Assembly (NCBI RefSeq): GCF_000972785.3
Contig: NZ_CP011253.3
Span: 5,084,001-5,148,000 of the forward strand
From: Pandoraea oxalativorans
GTDB lineage: Bacteria > Pseudomonadota > Gammaproteobacteria > Burkholderiales > Burkholderiaceae
DNA: 64,000 nucleotides
Direction: 5' to 3'
The notes under the pieces are model-generated. The model did no database searches. It had not been told where the DNA came from and was given only the letters and a program-made list of their open reading frames with translations. A program made the translations under genes and the position numbers. Positions 35,506-46,297 of this stretch are shown here, piece by piece (within the stretch, counting starts at the first letter, position 1; every line of letters starts with the position of its first letter).

Positions 35506-38500
35506 CACTTCCTGCTTGGTGTTAGTCAAAAACACAGTCTTATGCCTACCCGTTATTGTAAGTGGGTCGCTGTGTCCGGTGTTTCATGGGGCCGCTCCAC
35601 CCGAGTCCATCGGGCTCTCCACGGAGGAGCGAGGTCCCGCGATTGCTTTCCTATGTGTCGCGTTTGTGGTGATTCTGCTCATCTTCAGCTTCGCTGACGG
35701 CTCGCGTATCTCGAACGCTTGGCGAGCAGTCAAGCAAGCCGCGCAAGATCGAGGGTTCGGCCGTCATTTGGCGTCAACGTCCGAAGACGTTAGCTCCGCC
35801 AGATTGCGTTCCAGCTCTCTCCAAAACGCGCTCCGCAACCGCCACGGCCGTCGCTGGCGATATCGCGAACGCTGGATCCTCGTCACTGGGGACGAGCAGC
35901 TCGTAAAGCGTCTCTCGCCCGCGTCGGTCTCGACGGGGTTCCTGCTAACGACCGATTCCGTCTTGCTCTATGTCCCAGACGAGCTTGCTGCCAACGATCG
36001 CGAATGGCTCACGCAGATTCGGCGTCTGCGACGTCGTCGCCCAATCGACGCCGTCGTCGCACTCACCGCCCATGCCGCTGACGGGTCAGCGCATACCCTG
36101 CTCCCGCCCGAGACCCTCGCATCCCACATCTCCCGGTTCGCGCGTGCGCTTCGCTGGGCGGCGCCCGTCTATCTGCTCGATGTCACCGATCAGGGCGATG
36201 ACGAGCAGCACGCCGACGACGCCATCGGCCTGACCTGGACCGCCGAGCGCGTTCGGGCTGACGGCGCGAAGGGAATTGAAGCGTCGCTAACCGCGCTGTC
36301 CGGACGACTTGCCGACGCCGGCGTGGCTCGCCTGAGCACCGACGCTACCCGACGCACCGCGGCGGGCCTCGCTCAGCACATTGCGCGTATGCACAGTGCG
36401 TTGTCCGCGTTGGTCTCCCAAACTGCCGCATCGCGATTCTGGCGTCATTCCGTTCACGGCCTGTTGTTTGCGCCGCTCGGCCCCGCGAACGCCCACTTGG
36501 CAACCTCGATACCTGAAACGCAGGCGTCGCAACATCGCTCGACAACCTCGGCCGTTAATCATCGAAAGCTCTGGGACCTGATCGGTACGCATAGCCGCAA
36601 AGTGCGCGGACGACGCGTCGGTCTCTCACTCTCGAGCATCGTCGCGTGGACAGTCACAGCCGTATTGTTCGTCTGGATTCTGGGTGTCAACCTGTCCGGC
36701 CTGCACAACCGCGCCGCCAACAAGGCGACACAAGACGCCCTCGCCCTATGGCATCGCGCGTCGGACCAGACGCAGCAGATGCAGGCGTTAGACAACCTCG
36801 GCCGCCAGATGGATACGTTCGAAGTCCGTGAACGCGAGGGTGCCCCCTGGTCGACTCGTTTCGGATTGAATCAAGATAGCGCCCTGCTCAACGCCATGTG
36901 GCCGCAGTACGTCAGCGCCGCACGAACAGTGGTCCTGTTACCGGTCAAACGCGAGCTCGAAACTCGCCTGATGCGCCTGACGTCGCTGTCGGACGCCGAA
37001 ATTGCGGACAGCGACAACGTGCAAGCCGACGCCGCGCACAACACGCTGGAAGCCTACTTGATGCTGGCCAACACCGCCCACGCCAACGCGGACCTCCTCA
37101 AGCCACTGTTGCTGGGAACGCAGGTACCGCTTCAACCGCATCTCCCCGGTATGTCCCCGGGAGCGTGGAGCGATCTACGTTCGCAAACGCTCGCCTTCAT
37201 GGCGTCTCATCTCGGCACGACACGCAACGGCATTTCGCTCGCCACGCCCGTCGACCAGGGTCTCGTCGACGCCACGCGACAGACGATCATCAGCGTGCGC
37301 GGGATCCAGAATTCCGCCGACATGCTCTACGACAAGATCGTCGAAGACGCACAGGCGAAGTACCCGCCCGTCACGCTCGCCAGTTTGCTCGGCGACACCA
37401 GCAGCCGCGGGCTCTTCACAACTACGCATACCCTCCCCGGCGTATTCACCCGCGCAGCGTACGAAGAGCGTATTTCGCGAGCGATCGACGACGCCAGCAG
37501 GCGACAGGATGTCACCGGCGATTGGGTGCTGTCGGATGTCGAGCGCGATGTGCCGAATACGTCGGCGCTCGAGATCGCTCTGCGTCAACGTTACTTCGAC
37601 GATTTCGCCCGCGCGTGGGCAGACTTTCTCAACAGCTTGCGCTGGCAACACGCGTCGTCGCTCACGGGCACCGTCGACCAATTGCTTCTGCTCGGCGATC
37701 CGCAGCGCTCGCCGATGGTTGCGCTCATGGAGGCGATCAACTATCAGGCAAACACCGGCGTCACCAAACAGTCGCTCGCAGACGGCCTGCTCGATAAAGC
37801 CCACCAGCTCGTGGGCCGCGATGTCGATCCGTCACTGCGCGAGCCCGCGTCGGTCGTTCCGCTCGCCAATGCGTTCGGCCCGATCCTGCGACTCACCGGG
37901 AGAGATTTAACGAGTGCGGGCAGCGCGCCGGGAACGTCGGCTTTGGCTGGCACGAGCGATCTCACCCTCGCTCGCTATCTCGAACGAACCACCGCAATGC
38001 GCTTGAGGTTGCAGCAGATGGCCTCGGCGCCGGATCCCGACGCCATGGCCCGCATCGCCGCGCAGGCGGTGTTGCAGGGCAAGACGTCGGAGATCGCGGA
38101 CAGTCGCGACTACGCCACACGCGTGGCTGCAAGTCTCGGCGGGCAATGGGCGGGCTTCGGCGCGGTACTCCAAGCCCCGCTCGATCAGGCATGGCAAGTG
38201 GTAGTGCAACCCGCCGCTGCGAACCTGAACGAGATTTGGCGCAACGCCGTCGTGGCCGATTGGCAGGCGACCTTCGGCGGACGCTATCCGTTCGCCGACT
38301 CGGACAACGACGCTTCACTGCCGGAAATGGCGCGCTTCATGCGACCGGACGGCGGTGTCGTCGCGCAGTTCGTCGCGACACAACTGGCAGGCGTAATCGA
38401 GCGGCAAGGCGATCGCTGGGTCGCGACGCAGGGGCCGAATCAGGGTGGCCTGTCGCTGGACCCTCAGTATCTCGTCGCGCTGAACAGGCTTACGCGCGCG

Positions 38501-38997
38501 GCGACCGTCATGTTCCCCTCGGGCGACGGCCATGTGCGCTTCGAGTTGCGCGGCGTTCCCGCGCCGGGCATCACCGACGTGCGGTTCGTCCTCTCCGGCC
38601 GGAACCTCCACTACTTCAATCAGAAGGAAGCGTGGATGCCCTTCGAATGGCCCGGCCAGACGCTGGAGAACGTCACGCGCGTGGAGTGGCAAACCGCTCG
38701 AAGCGGGTTGCAGTCGTCGCTGGACGCGCAAGGCCGCTTCGGGCTCATCCGGCTACTTGAACGCGCTCGCGTCGACCAGCAGGACAGCGCGCGCTATCTA
38801 CTCACCTGGACGCCGGACCAGACCTCGGGCGTCCCTTTGCGCGTGCAGATGCGAAGCGAAGCCGGTTCGGGTCCGCTTGAAGTCCTTCAACTGAGGCACT
38901 TCACCCTTCCGCCCCGTATTTTCGCGACGGGGTCGACGAGACCTTCCAATTCGCCGCGCAGGGTGAATGCGCGTACGTCCGGTGCGGGAGTCAATTG

Positions 38998-40596
38998 ATG
39001 CTCGCAGGCCTCTTGAATCGACTGATTCCGTCCATCCGCCACGCAGAACAATTTGCGCGTGCGCGGCTGGATACCTGGAACGCATGGTTACGCCCCATCT
39101 CCGAGACTGCCCCCGCCGGGCGCGATCCTGGCTATGAGGATGCCTTCTTCATCATCAAGGACGAGTCGGGCAAGCTCGGCGGCATCGACGACACGGTGAT
39201 CGTCGACCATTGCGAGCGCCTCGTCGTGGAGATCGGCAAGGATTTGCGCGTGGCGGGCTATTACGCACTCGCACGAATGCGGCGGGACGGCACCGGCGGG
39301 TTCACCGACGGGCTGGAACTGATCGCGGCACTCGTCGACCGGTTCGGTGAAACGGTGCTGCCCGCACGCGTGGAAGCCCGCAAAGGTGCGCTTGAGATGC
39401 TGGTGACACCGCGGACCTTCGAATGCCTGTCGACGTTTGACCGCTTCGCCGATGAGGACCGCGAGAGAGCGCTCGCCGCCCTCGATGTGCTTCTCGGGCA
39501 CGTAGGAAAGTGGTCGGAGAACGTGCGCCCGAATTTGCAGCCGCTCGTGGCGTTGCTGGAAAGCAAAGATGTCGGCGATACGCCGCACGCCGCGAAACGC
39601 GCGGCACCGGCGACAACCGAAGCGGCGCCGATTTCATCCGCCATGCGCGCCGTCAAAGCCATCGCCTCGTCACACGATCTGCTCGATCAGGCGCGTGCCA
39701 TGGCCAACTGGCTCCGCGATCGGGAGGGCGGCTATCTGAGCGCCGCACGGTTGGTGCGCAGCGTTCGTTGGGACACATTGCAGGAGCTTCCTCCTGCCGA
39801 CAACAATGGCCGGACGCGTCTGCCGCCACCCCGCGCCGAACTCCGTCAGCATCTCAAACGTCTGGTGTTGCAGCGTCAATGGACGGAGATTCTCGAGCGC
39901 GTGGAGGACGCCTATGTGCAGGATGCCAACCACTTCTGGTTCGACCTCCAGTATTTCCAGCACCTCGCGCTTGAGCATGCAGGGCATCCCTATGGCGGAT
40001 GGCGTGACATTTTGCGTACCGACGTCGCATTGCTTCTGGAGCGACTCCCGGATATCGAGCGCCTGACGTTCGATGACCGTACGCCGTTTGCCGACGACGC
40101 GACGCTCGACTGGCTCGCCACGCACGCCGTCGTTCGCAATCTCGCCGCTGGGGAAAGTCCTGCGCCGTTACCCGTCTCGTTGAGCAGCTCGGGGGAGAGT
40201 ACCGGCGACTGGTCCGAGATCGAAGCTCAGGCGCACGAAAAAGCGAACGCCGAAGGCCTTGACGCAGCGATCGCCTGGCTCGACGCCTTGCCCGGCGTGA
40301 CATCACAACGGCATCGTTTCTTGCAGCGGCTATTGATGGCGAGTGTGGCTGAGCAGGCTGGCCGCGCCGACGCCACCGTCGCATTGCTCACCGAACTGGA
40401 TGCGAGCGCGCGTGCCGTCTCGGTAACGCAATGGGAGCCCTATCTCGCCTTTCATGTCAAGCAGCAACTGGTGCGCGGTCTCAAGACCGCGGCGGCGCGT
40501 AAAGATGCCGACCACATCGCACTGGCGCGCCGCATCGCCGAACTGCAGGCAGAAATGACCGTGCTCGATCCCGCTCGTGCACTGACTAACGCTTAA
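38998..40596 (+). CDS. tssA: TssA, T6SS assembly cap protein
   Basis: This encodes 532 residues. An N-terminal ImpA domain (WLRPISETAPAGRDPGYEDAF, then FGETVLPARVEARKGALEML) is followed by a linker near residue 210 and a VasJ-type C-terminal domain (FWFDLQYFQHLALEHAG). TssA primes the baseplate and caps the growing sheath. ATG 38998 overlaps the tssM stop (TGATG); the TTG at 38995 is a poorer choice. It is intact. Confidence 0.93.
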   Translation: MLAGLLNRLIPSIRHAEQFARARLDTWNAWLRPISETAPAGRDPGYEDAFFIIKDESGKLGGIDDTVIVDHCERLVVEIGKDLRVAGYYALARMRRDGTGGFTDGLELIAALVDRFGETVLPARVEARKGALEMLVTPRTFECLSTFDRFADEDRERALAALDVLLGHVGKWSENVRPNLQPLVALLESKDVGDTPHAAKRAAPATTEAAPISSAMRAVKAIASSHDLLDQARAMANWLRDREGGYLSAARLVRSVRWDTLQELPPADNNGRTRLPPPRAELRQHLKRLVLQRQWTEILERVEDAYVQDANHFWFDLQYFQHLALEHAGHPYGGWRDILRTDVALLLERLPDIERLTFDDRTPFADDATLDWLATHAVVRNLAAGESPAPLPVSLSSSGESTGDWSEIEAQAHEKANAEGLDAAIAWLDALPGVTSQRHRFLQRLLMASVAEQAGRADATVALLTELDASARAVSVTQWEPYLAFHVKQQLVRGLKTAAARKDADHIALARRIAELQAEMTVLDPARALTNA

Positions 40597-40607
40597 CGCC
40601 CCTTCTC

Positions 40608-42425
40608 ATGACGAAAGACGATCCCACCCTGCGTTACTACGAAGCGGAAATGCGCTACCTCCGCGAGGCAGGTAAGGAATTTTCCCGCGCCCATCCGGAC
40701 CGCGCCCGTATGCTCAACATGGACCGCGTGGGTGCGCTGGACCCCTACGTCGAGCGACTCTATGAAGGCTTTGCCTTCCTGACCGGACGACTGCGTCAGA
40801 AGCTCGACGACGAACTCCCCGAACTCACGGAAGGACTGGTGAGCCTGCTATGGCCTCACTACTTGCGCATGATCCCGTCTCTGTCCGTCGTGGCGCTTCA
40901 GCCCTCGACAGGAAAGGTGCAGGGCACCGAAGTCATCGAGCCGGGTGTCGTGATTCGCTCATCGCCCATCGCGATACCGGGCGCGCAGGAGGGCGAAGTG
41001 CAGCGACGGATGCAATGCGAGTACCGGACGACACAACCCGTCGCGCTTCATCCGATCCAGATCAGCCATGCGAAGCCGGAGGTACGGTATGACGGCCGCT
41101 CGGTCATTCGCCTGGGTTTCGTCATCGACACTGCGGCGCGGCGCGACGAGACAGATCTGTCGCGATTGCGTTTGTTCCTCAGCGCCGACTCTCCCACGGC
41201 CTTCGCGACGCATCTTGCGCTCACGCGTCAGGTCGACACGGTGCTGTGCCGTGTCCCCGAAATTCGTCAAGGAGAAGCAGTGCCGATCGCTGGCATTGCA
41301 GTGAAGCTGGCAGGATTCTCTGCCGACGAGAGACTCTGGCCGAAGGCGGAGAATGCGTTCTCCGGATATCAGTTGCTCTTGGAGTACTTCTCATTTCGGG
41401 AGAAGTTCCTGTTCGTGGAGCTTTGCGGCTTCGATATCGCCAGCCTGCCCGCGGCGTCCGACCGTTTCGAGCTTGAGTTCGTGCTATCTGAGCCGTATCC
41501 CGCCGATCAGCCATTCGACGCCCAGAATGTGCGCCTGTTTTGCACACCGGCGATCAATCTGTTTTCGCTCGATGCCGAGCCCATCGACATCAATCACCAC
41601 GACGCCGAATACCGTGTGCGACCGGCGGGGCAATTCGGCGCGCACACCGAAATCTACTCGGTGGATTCCGTCGAAGCGTTTGATCAGACATCTGCGATGC
41701 GGTACCGGCATGTCCCGTTCTCGACGTTCAGGCACCGCGGCGGCATGCTTCGCCACGAAGCGCCGGAGCGCTATTTCCATACGCGCGTGCGCGCCGGTGT
41801 CTCGGGCCATCAGGAAACCTGGCTTGTGCTGGGCGGACACGCGTGGGACACGATGGAGACCTTGCCGGAAGAGAGTTTGTCATTACAACTGACGGGGACC
41901 AACGGAATGGTCCCGCGCAAGTCGCTACGCTCGGCCAGTTTGTGCGAGTTGGTATCGAACACCCCGAACGTCGCAGGCGTGCAGAATCTCGTCGCCCCCA
42001 CGGCACCGTTGTATCCCCCGACCAGCGACCGGTTTCAGTGGCGCGTGCTCTCGCATCTGGCACCGAACTTTCTTTCGCTCATGGACGCGGAAGTGCTGCG
42101 CGGCGCACTCGCGCTGTATGACTGGACGGACACGGAGCACAGCGCGTTGAACCGGCGACGGCTCGATGGCATTCGCCACGTTTCTCAATCGCTGGTCGAA
42201 GAAGTGTCGGGCGGGGCGGTCGAGCGGGGTGCGCATATCGAAGTGACGCTCGACGCTCACGCGTTTACCGGCGAAGGCGATCTGATGCTATTTGGCGAGC
42301 TGCTGCACCGCTTCTTCGAGATGTACGCCGAGATCAATCTGTTTACCCGACTCACGCTGATCAGTCTTCCGTCGCAAACACGCATCGACTGGCCACGCAG
42401 CAAGACGTATCGGAATCCACTGTGA
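40608..42425 (+). CDS. tssF: TssF, T6SS baseplate wedge protein
   Basis: This encodes 605 residues, the usual size. The N-terminus LRYYEAEMRYLREAGKEFSR and the DPYVERLYEGFAFLTGRLRQ segment are highly conserved in TssF (VasA). TssF and TssG form the wedge of the baseplate together with TssE and TssK. It starts 11 bases after tssA and overlaps tssG by four bases. Confidence 0.96.
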   Translation: MTKDDPTLRYYEAEMRYLREAGKEFSRAHPDRARMLNMDRVGALDPYVERLYEGFAFLTGRLRQKLDDELPELTEGLVSLLWPHYLRMIPSLSVVALQPSTGKVQGTEVIEPGVVIRSSPIAIPGAQEGEVQRRMQCEYRTTQPVALHPIQISHAKPEVRYDGRSVIRLGFVIDTAARRDETDLSRLRLFLSADSPTAFATHLALTRQVDTVLCRVPEIRQGEAVPIAGIAVKLAGFSADERLWPKAENAFSGYQLLLEYFSFREKFLFVELCGFDIASLPAASDRFELEFVLSEPYPADQPFDAQNVRLFCTPAINLFSLDAEPIDINHHDAEYRVRPAGQFGAHTEIYSVDSVEAFDQTSAMRYRHVPFSTFRHRGGMLRHEAPERYFHTRVRAGVSGHQETWLVLGGHAWDTMETLPEESLSLQLTGTNGMVPRKSLRSASLCELVSNTPNVAGVQNLVAPTAPLYPPTSDRFQWRVLSHLAPNFLSLMDAEVLRGALALYDWTDTEHSALNRRRLDGIRHVSQSLVEEVSGGAVERGAHIEVTLDAHAFTGEGDLMLFGELLHRFFEMYAEINLFTRLTLISLPSQTRIDWPRSKTYRNPL

Positions 42426-43507
42426 CGGCACGAGACATGCCCGCAAAAGACGCGTGGATGAAAGCGTTGTTACAGCGCGCGCCGCGCATGAACTTTATGC
42501 AACTGTGCCGTCTGCTGGAGCTTCGCGCACCATGGGCGCCGGGCATCGGCACGCAGAACTCGCCAGCCCATGAGGCCGCACGCTTCCTTCCGTGGCCGCG
42601 TATGGGGTTTCCCGCAGCGGAGGTCGTGAGCGTCGAGCAGGACGAGGACCTGCCCAATTCGCCGCCCGTGCTGCGCACGACGTTCATGGGGCTATATGGC
42701 GTGGATGCGTTCGTCCCATCGCACATGATCGATGACATCGCGCTGCGCGAGGAAGGGCATGAAGCCGCGGCCGCTTTCCTCGATCAGTTCAATCATCGTG
42801 CCGTCACCCTGCTCTACCGGGGGTGGAAGAAGTACCGCTACGCCGAGAGCTTTCGCGCCGGGGGCGACGATGAGCACTCGCGCAACCTGCTGTGTATGGC
42901 CGGGTTTCCGGACGGCGACAAGCCCCGACGAGCCGGGTTGCCCGGGGTGCGCATGCTCGCGATTCTCGGGCTGCTCATTCAGCGCTCACGCACGGCCGAA
43001 GGATTGGCCGGGGCAATGGCAGTCACTGTGCCGGGTATGGACGTCAAGGTCAGAGAGTTTTTCCCGAAGACCATCGGAGCGGGTAGACCAAAGCCGCTTA
43101 CGTCGGCCCGTCCCGGCGACATCGCCGGATCGCGCGGCCTGGGCTCGGACTATGTGCTGGGGAGGCGTCTGACTTATCGCCATGGCGCGGTGGAGGCACT
43201 GATACACATAGGCGACGCGTCGCAGGTCGAACCGCTTTTACCTGGTTCGGTGTTACATGCCGAACTCATGGCAATGATCGCGCTTTACGTGGGGACAACG
43301 GATGACGTCTACGTACGTCTGGTCATGTCTTCCACGATGGTGCCCGCGCTGCGTCTCGGAGGTGAGGATGCGACGCACGCGCCACGTCTCGGATGGACAT
43401 GCGTGCTGCCGAGTCATACATGCCGCGAGATCCGAATCACCTTGGGTGTGCATCGCGCCATTCCGGCCGCAAAACCCAATCCACTGCTCACTTACACCAA
43501 CGCATGA
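42422..43507 (+). CDS. tssG: TssG, T6SS baseplate wedge protein
   Basis: This encodes 361 residues starting with GTG 42422, which overlaps the tssF stop. Family marks are MNFMQLCRLLELRAP, FLPWPRMGFPAAEV, the TTFMGLYGVDAFVPSH motif (the P-shaped FGL-GP region in other TssG proteins), and LDQFNHRAVTLLYRGWKKYRY. It is of normal length and overlaps tssJ by four bases. Confidence 0.95.
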   Translation: MTARDMPAKDAWMKALLQRAPRMNFMQLCRLLELRAPWAPGIGTQNSPAHEAARFLPWPRMGFPAAEVVSVEQDEDLPNSPPVLRTTFMGLYGVDAFVPSHMIDDIALREEGHEAAAAFLDQFNHRAVTLLYRGWKKYRYAESFRAGGDDEHSRNLLCMAGFPDGDKPRRAGLPGVRMLAILGLLIQRSRTAEGLAGAMAVTVPGMDVKVREFFPKTIGAGRPKPLTSARPGDIAGSRGLGSDYVLGRRLTYRHGAVEALIHIGDASQVEPLLPGSVLHAELMAMIALYVGTTDDVYVRLVMSSTMVPALRLGGEDATHAPRLGWTCVLPSHTCREIRITLGVHRAIPAAKPNPLLTYTNA

Positions 43508-44055
43508 ATCATCGAAATTTGACGAAATTCGCACCGCTCGCCCGCAAGTCGATTGCGCTCCTGTTGCCCGTGCTTCTGCTATCGGCCTGCGGGCTCTGGC
43601 AAAGTGCTTCCAACGGGACGGTGAACGCGTTTAACGCCGTGTTTAACAAGCGCGTGGAGTCCGTCGACATCGACGTTCAGGCAAGAGATGCTTTAAATTT
43701 TGATGAGGCGGGCAGGCCCACGTCGGTGGTGGTTCGTGTCTATCAGTTAAAGGATGGGAAAGCGTTCGACGCGGCGTCGTATGACGAATTGCTCAGGCAG
43801 GATCGCGAAGTGCTTGGAAGAGAGCGTCTGGCGAGCACGGCGGGCGTGGTGGTGCCGGGCGGCGCCCTAAGTTTCTCCCGGCCGATTGAGGACGATACGA
43901 AGTACGTTGCCGTGGTGGCGTTCTTTCGCCAACCCGACACTGAAGGCAAATGGAAATTTATGATTACCGCCAAGAAGCTCGACGCCGACGCACCGCTCAA
44001 ACTCCGGCTGGATGCTCGGCGCATTGAGTGGGTTGGGGGGAAGGATCGGGATTGA
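43504..44055 (+). CDS. tssJ: TssJ, T6SS outer-membrane lipoprotein
   Basis: This encodes 183 residues. The N-terminal signal ends in the lipobox LLSAC, with Cys29 as the lipidated residue, and a TssJ beta-sandwich follows (VRVYQLKDGKAFDAASYDELL, ending KLRLDARRIEW). TssJ anchors TssM to the outer membrane. ATG 43504 overlaps the tssG stop. It is the last T6SS gene; IS debris begins directly after its stop codon. Confidence 0.95.
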   Translation: MNHRNLTKFAPLARKSIALLLPVLLLSACGLWQSASNGTVNAFNAVFNKRVESVDIDVQARDALNFDEAGRPTSVVVRVYQLKDGKAFDAASYDELLRQDREVLGRERLASTAGVVVPGGALSFSRPIEDDTKYVAVVAFFRQPDTEGKWKFMITAKKLDADAPLKLRLDARRIEWVGGKDRD

Positions 44056-44059
44056 TCTG

Positions 44060-44312
44060 CATCGAGGATTCTGCTTCAGTCGCCCAGCGAAGCCTACGGA
44101 CAATTGCCACATTGAGACGCTTAACGAATCATTCCGTGATAGGTGTTTGAACTTGCATTGGTTCGAGACGCTGGACGAAGCGAAAGCGATCATCGAGGCA
44201 TGGCACGGGGACTACAACGAGAGTCGGCGTCACACAGATCCCAAGGCCCGGGTGCCGGCCGAATTCGCCCAACAATTGGTGTCTGTTGATGTGCACCAAG
44301 AACTGACCCTTT
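44060..44312 (+). pseudogene. IS3-family OrfB remnant (C-terminal part)
   Basis: The translated segment FSRPAKPTDNCHIETLNESF, followed by RDRCLNLHWFETLDEAKAIIEAWHGDYNE, is the third catalytic region and tail of an IS3 transposase, ending around PAEFAQQL. The rest of the element is absent. It is bordered on the left by tssJ and on the right by a second, complete IS element that appears to have landed in or next to it. Confidence 0.85.
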
Positions 44313-44353
44313 GGGGATGCGGACAAAATCTTGGACTACTTTGAAGGTAGTCC

Positions 44354-44990
44354 ATGTATTCATACCAAGAACGCGTTCGGGCGGTCGAGCTGTACCTGAA
44401 ACTCGGGAAGCGCAGCAAAGCGACCATTCGCCAGTTGGGTTACCCGACGAAGAATTCTCTCAAGGCGTGGTGTAACGAATTCGAGAAGATTGGCGATCTG
44501 CAGAGGGGGTATGTTCGCGTAAAGCCGAAGTACTCAGAAGAACAGAAGAACGTAGCACTCGAGCATTACGTCAACCACGGGCGCTGCTTCGCCTTCACCC
44601 TCAGGACATTGGGCTATCCCTGTCGCCAGATACTAACGGAGTGGGTTCGCGAGCGCTATCCGGAAACCAGGAAATGCGTGGTTGGCAAGGCCGGTCGACC
44701 AACTGCTTCATTGGTGTCCAAGCAGGCTGCGGTGTACGAACTGTGCACACGGGAAGGAAGTGCAGAGGCGGTGGCCCGAAAGCTGGACGTCGACAGGGTG
44801 ACGCTGTACAACTGGAAGAACCAGTTACTCGGCCGAGAGGCTCCTGCATCCATGAAACGCGACAAAGGCTCGCCCGCAGAGACAGATCGGGACGAACTGG
44901 AACGGCAGGTCGAAGCGCTCCAGCGCAAAATTCGCAATCTGCAGCTTGAACAGGACCTGTTGAAGAAGGCGAATGAACTCCTAAAAAAAG
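44354..44990 (+). pseudogene. IS150-type OrfA, cut at its frameshift site by ISL3
   Basis: About 212 residues of native sequence include two tandem HTH regions (YQERVRAVELYLKLGKRSKAT, AAVYELCTREGSAEAVARKL) and a leucine-zipper segment ending EQDLLKKANELLKK. The reading frame then enters the ISL3 end and adds about a dozen foreign residues. The insertion is exactly at the A7 run that directs the -1 shift into OrfB. Confidence 0.88.
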
Positions 44991-46297
44991 GGTTCATTGA
45001 GCATTACCGGGGAAGGCGGCGCGGATTTTGAGGAAGAAGTATTCCTGGTCTCGGTAGCCGTAGGCGCGCCGCTTAATGACCTTGATAGTGTTGTTAATGC
45101 CCTCAACGATGCTGGTGTTTAGACGATGTCGGCATCTGGCCAGGATGCCATGCAGATAGCCTTTCAGACGCTGAGCGAAGGTGTTCAAGGGGGCTATTCC
45201 GCTTTGCTCGGCCTGCTCGCACCAGTGGTGCCAGGCTTGTTTTGCCCAGGCAGGTCTTCGGTAGAACCAGAGCCGCTTGAGTTCGTCCCTCAGGACATAG
45301 ACCGTCAGCAGCGGCTGGTTGGCTTGCAGCAATTCGTCGAGCCGGACGGCCTGCTGCCGGTCTAGCTTGTCGCGGTTGCGCAATAACAGCCAGCGGCTCG
45401 ATTTGATGACCCGGCGCGCGGGACGGTCCTGGCGCAGTTGGTTGGCCTGATCCACGCGCACCCGATCAATGACCTCTCGTCCGTACTTGGCCACGACATG
45501 GAACAAGTCATAGACGATCTCCGCCCGTGGGCAGTGGGCCTGGATTTCTAACTCGTAGGCCGTAGTCATGTCGATGGCTACGGCCTTGATGCGTTGGGCG
45601 ACCCCACGCGGCAATTGCTCGAAGAACGCCCGAGCCGTCTCGCGTGAGCGTCCTGGGCCGATCCACAGCACCTGCCTGCTGATCGGATCGACGACTACCG
45701 TCGCGTACCGATGCCCTTTATGCAGGGCGAACTCGTCCATCGCTAAATACTCGATCCTGGACCAATCCGGTTCGCGCACTGACGCTCGGAGCCGGGCCTT
45801 GTCCAGCGTCTTGACGGTATGCCAACCCAGCTCGAAGAACCTCGCCACCGCCTGCACGTTGCTCGATTGCAGCAATTGGCTGCAGGCCGCCGCAAGCCGA
45901 TCCGTCACCCGCTGGTAGCGACCCAGCCAAGTAAGCCGCTCCAGGCGCGGGCCACCGCATTGCTCACACAACAAGCGCCGGCGTGGAACATGAAGAACAA
46001 CCCGGTACTCAAATAACGGCAGATCTCGCACCCGGCGCACCGTGGTCTCATGGACCTGGCGACATCGTGCGCCGCACTGCTCGCACAGCATCACCTTGGC
46101 GGTTGGCTTCAAATAGATCGACAGCGTGCGCCCTGTGCCCTCGGGCCACTCCACGCGTTCGACGGCATAGCCCTGCCAGCCTCCCAGCGACTCCAGCAGC
46201 TTGCGATCCAGCATCTCCACGCACTCCTGATGGCAAATTCCTGCCATCAAGAGTACGAAAACTTGTCAAATCCCTCCACGCTATTGCGCGATGAACC
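44990..46297 (-). mobile_element. ISL3-family element
   Basis: This element of about 1.3 kb has ends GGGTTCATTGAGCATTA (44990) and, read inward from 46297, GGTTCATCGCGCAATA. The octamer TAAAAAAA is present on both sides (44982-44989 and 46298-46305), the eight-base target duplication expected for ISL3. It encodes one transposase on the minus strand and shows no damage. Confidence 0.92.
44994..46214 (-). CDS. ISL3-family transposase
   Basis: This encodes 406 residues from ATG 46214 (ATG 46250 is possible). An N-terminal zinc-finger region has CEQCGARCRQVHET and CEQCGGPRLE. The DDE domain (DEFALHKGHRYATVVVD, VAIDMTTAYELEIQAHCP, VYDLFHVVAKYGREVIDRVR) is followed by the C-terminal RLNTSIVEGINNTIKVIKRRAYGYRD, which holds the catalytic Glu. 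It appears intact. Confidence 0.94.
   Translation of the reverse strand: MLDRKLLESLGGWQGYAVERVEWPEGTGRTLSIYLKPTAKVMLCEQCGARCRQVHETTVRRVRDLPLFEYRVVLHVPRRRLLCEQCGGPRLERLTWLGRYQRVTDRLAAACSQLLQSSNVQAVARFFELGWHTVKTLDKARLRASVREPDWSRIEYLAMDEFALHKGHRYATVVVDPISRQVLWIGPGRSRETARAFFEQLPRGVAQRIKAVAIDMTTAYELEIQAHCPRAEIVYDLFHVVAKYGREVIDRVRVDQANQLRQDRPARRVIKSSRWLLLRNRDKLDRQQAVRLDELLQANQPLLTVYVLRDELKRLWFYRRPAWAKQAWHHWCEQAEQSGIAPLNTFAQRLKGYLHGILARCRHRLNTSIVEGINNTIKVIKRRAYGYRDQEYFFLKIRAAFPGNAQ

Larger units (their letters stand above)
34276..35586 (-). mobile_element. IS3-family (IS2 group) element in tssM
   Basis: This is a 1,311-base element. The left end TGTAAAACCGGACACA and the right end read inward, TGAAACACCGGACACA, match at 14 of 16 positions. 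The flanking bases (CCC and TGG) show no target duplication. OrfA and OrfB are on the minus strand. Excision of exactly these bases restores the tssM reading frame. Confidence 0.88.
34157..38998 (+). pseudogene. tssM: TssM (IcmF family), split by an IS2-type element
   Basis: The 5' part (34157-34275) encodes the first membrane helix (ALDLFGAIVFVVLPGLLVWL). The 3' part (35587-38998) has a second helix (AIAFLCVAFVVILLIF), a cytoplasmic region, a third helix (SSIVAWTVTAVLFVWILGV) and a large periplasmic IcmF domain to its natural end. Removing 34276-35586 joins CC to T and gives an uninterrupted frame of about 1,177 residues. No Walker A motif is present: the corresponding site reads VTGDEQLVKRL. 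TssM is the inner-membrane scaffold of the T6SS; as it stands the protein cannot be made whole. Confidence 0.9.
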
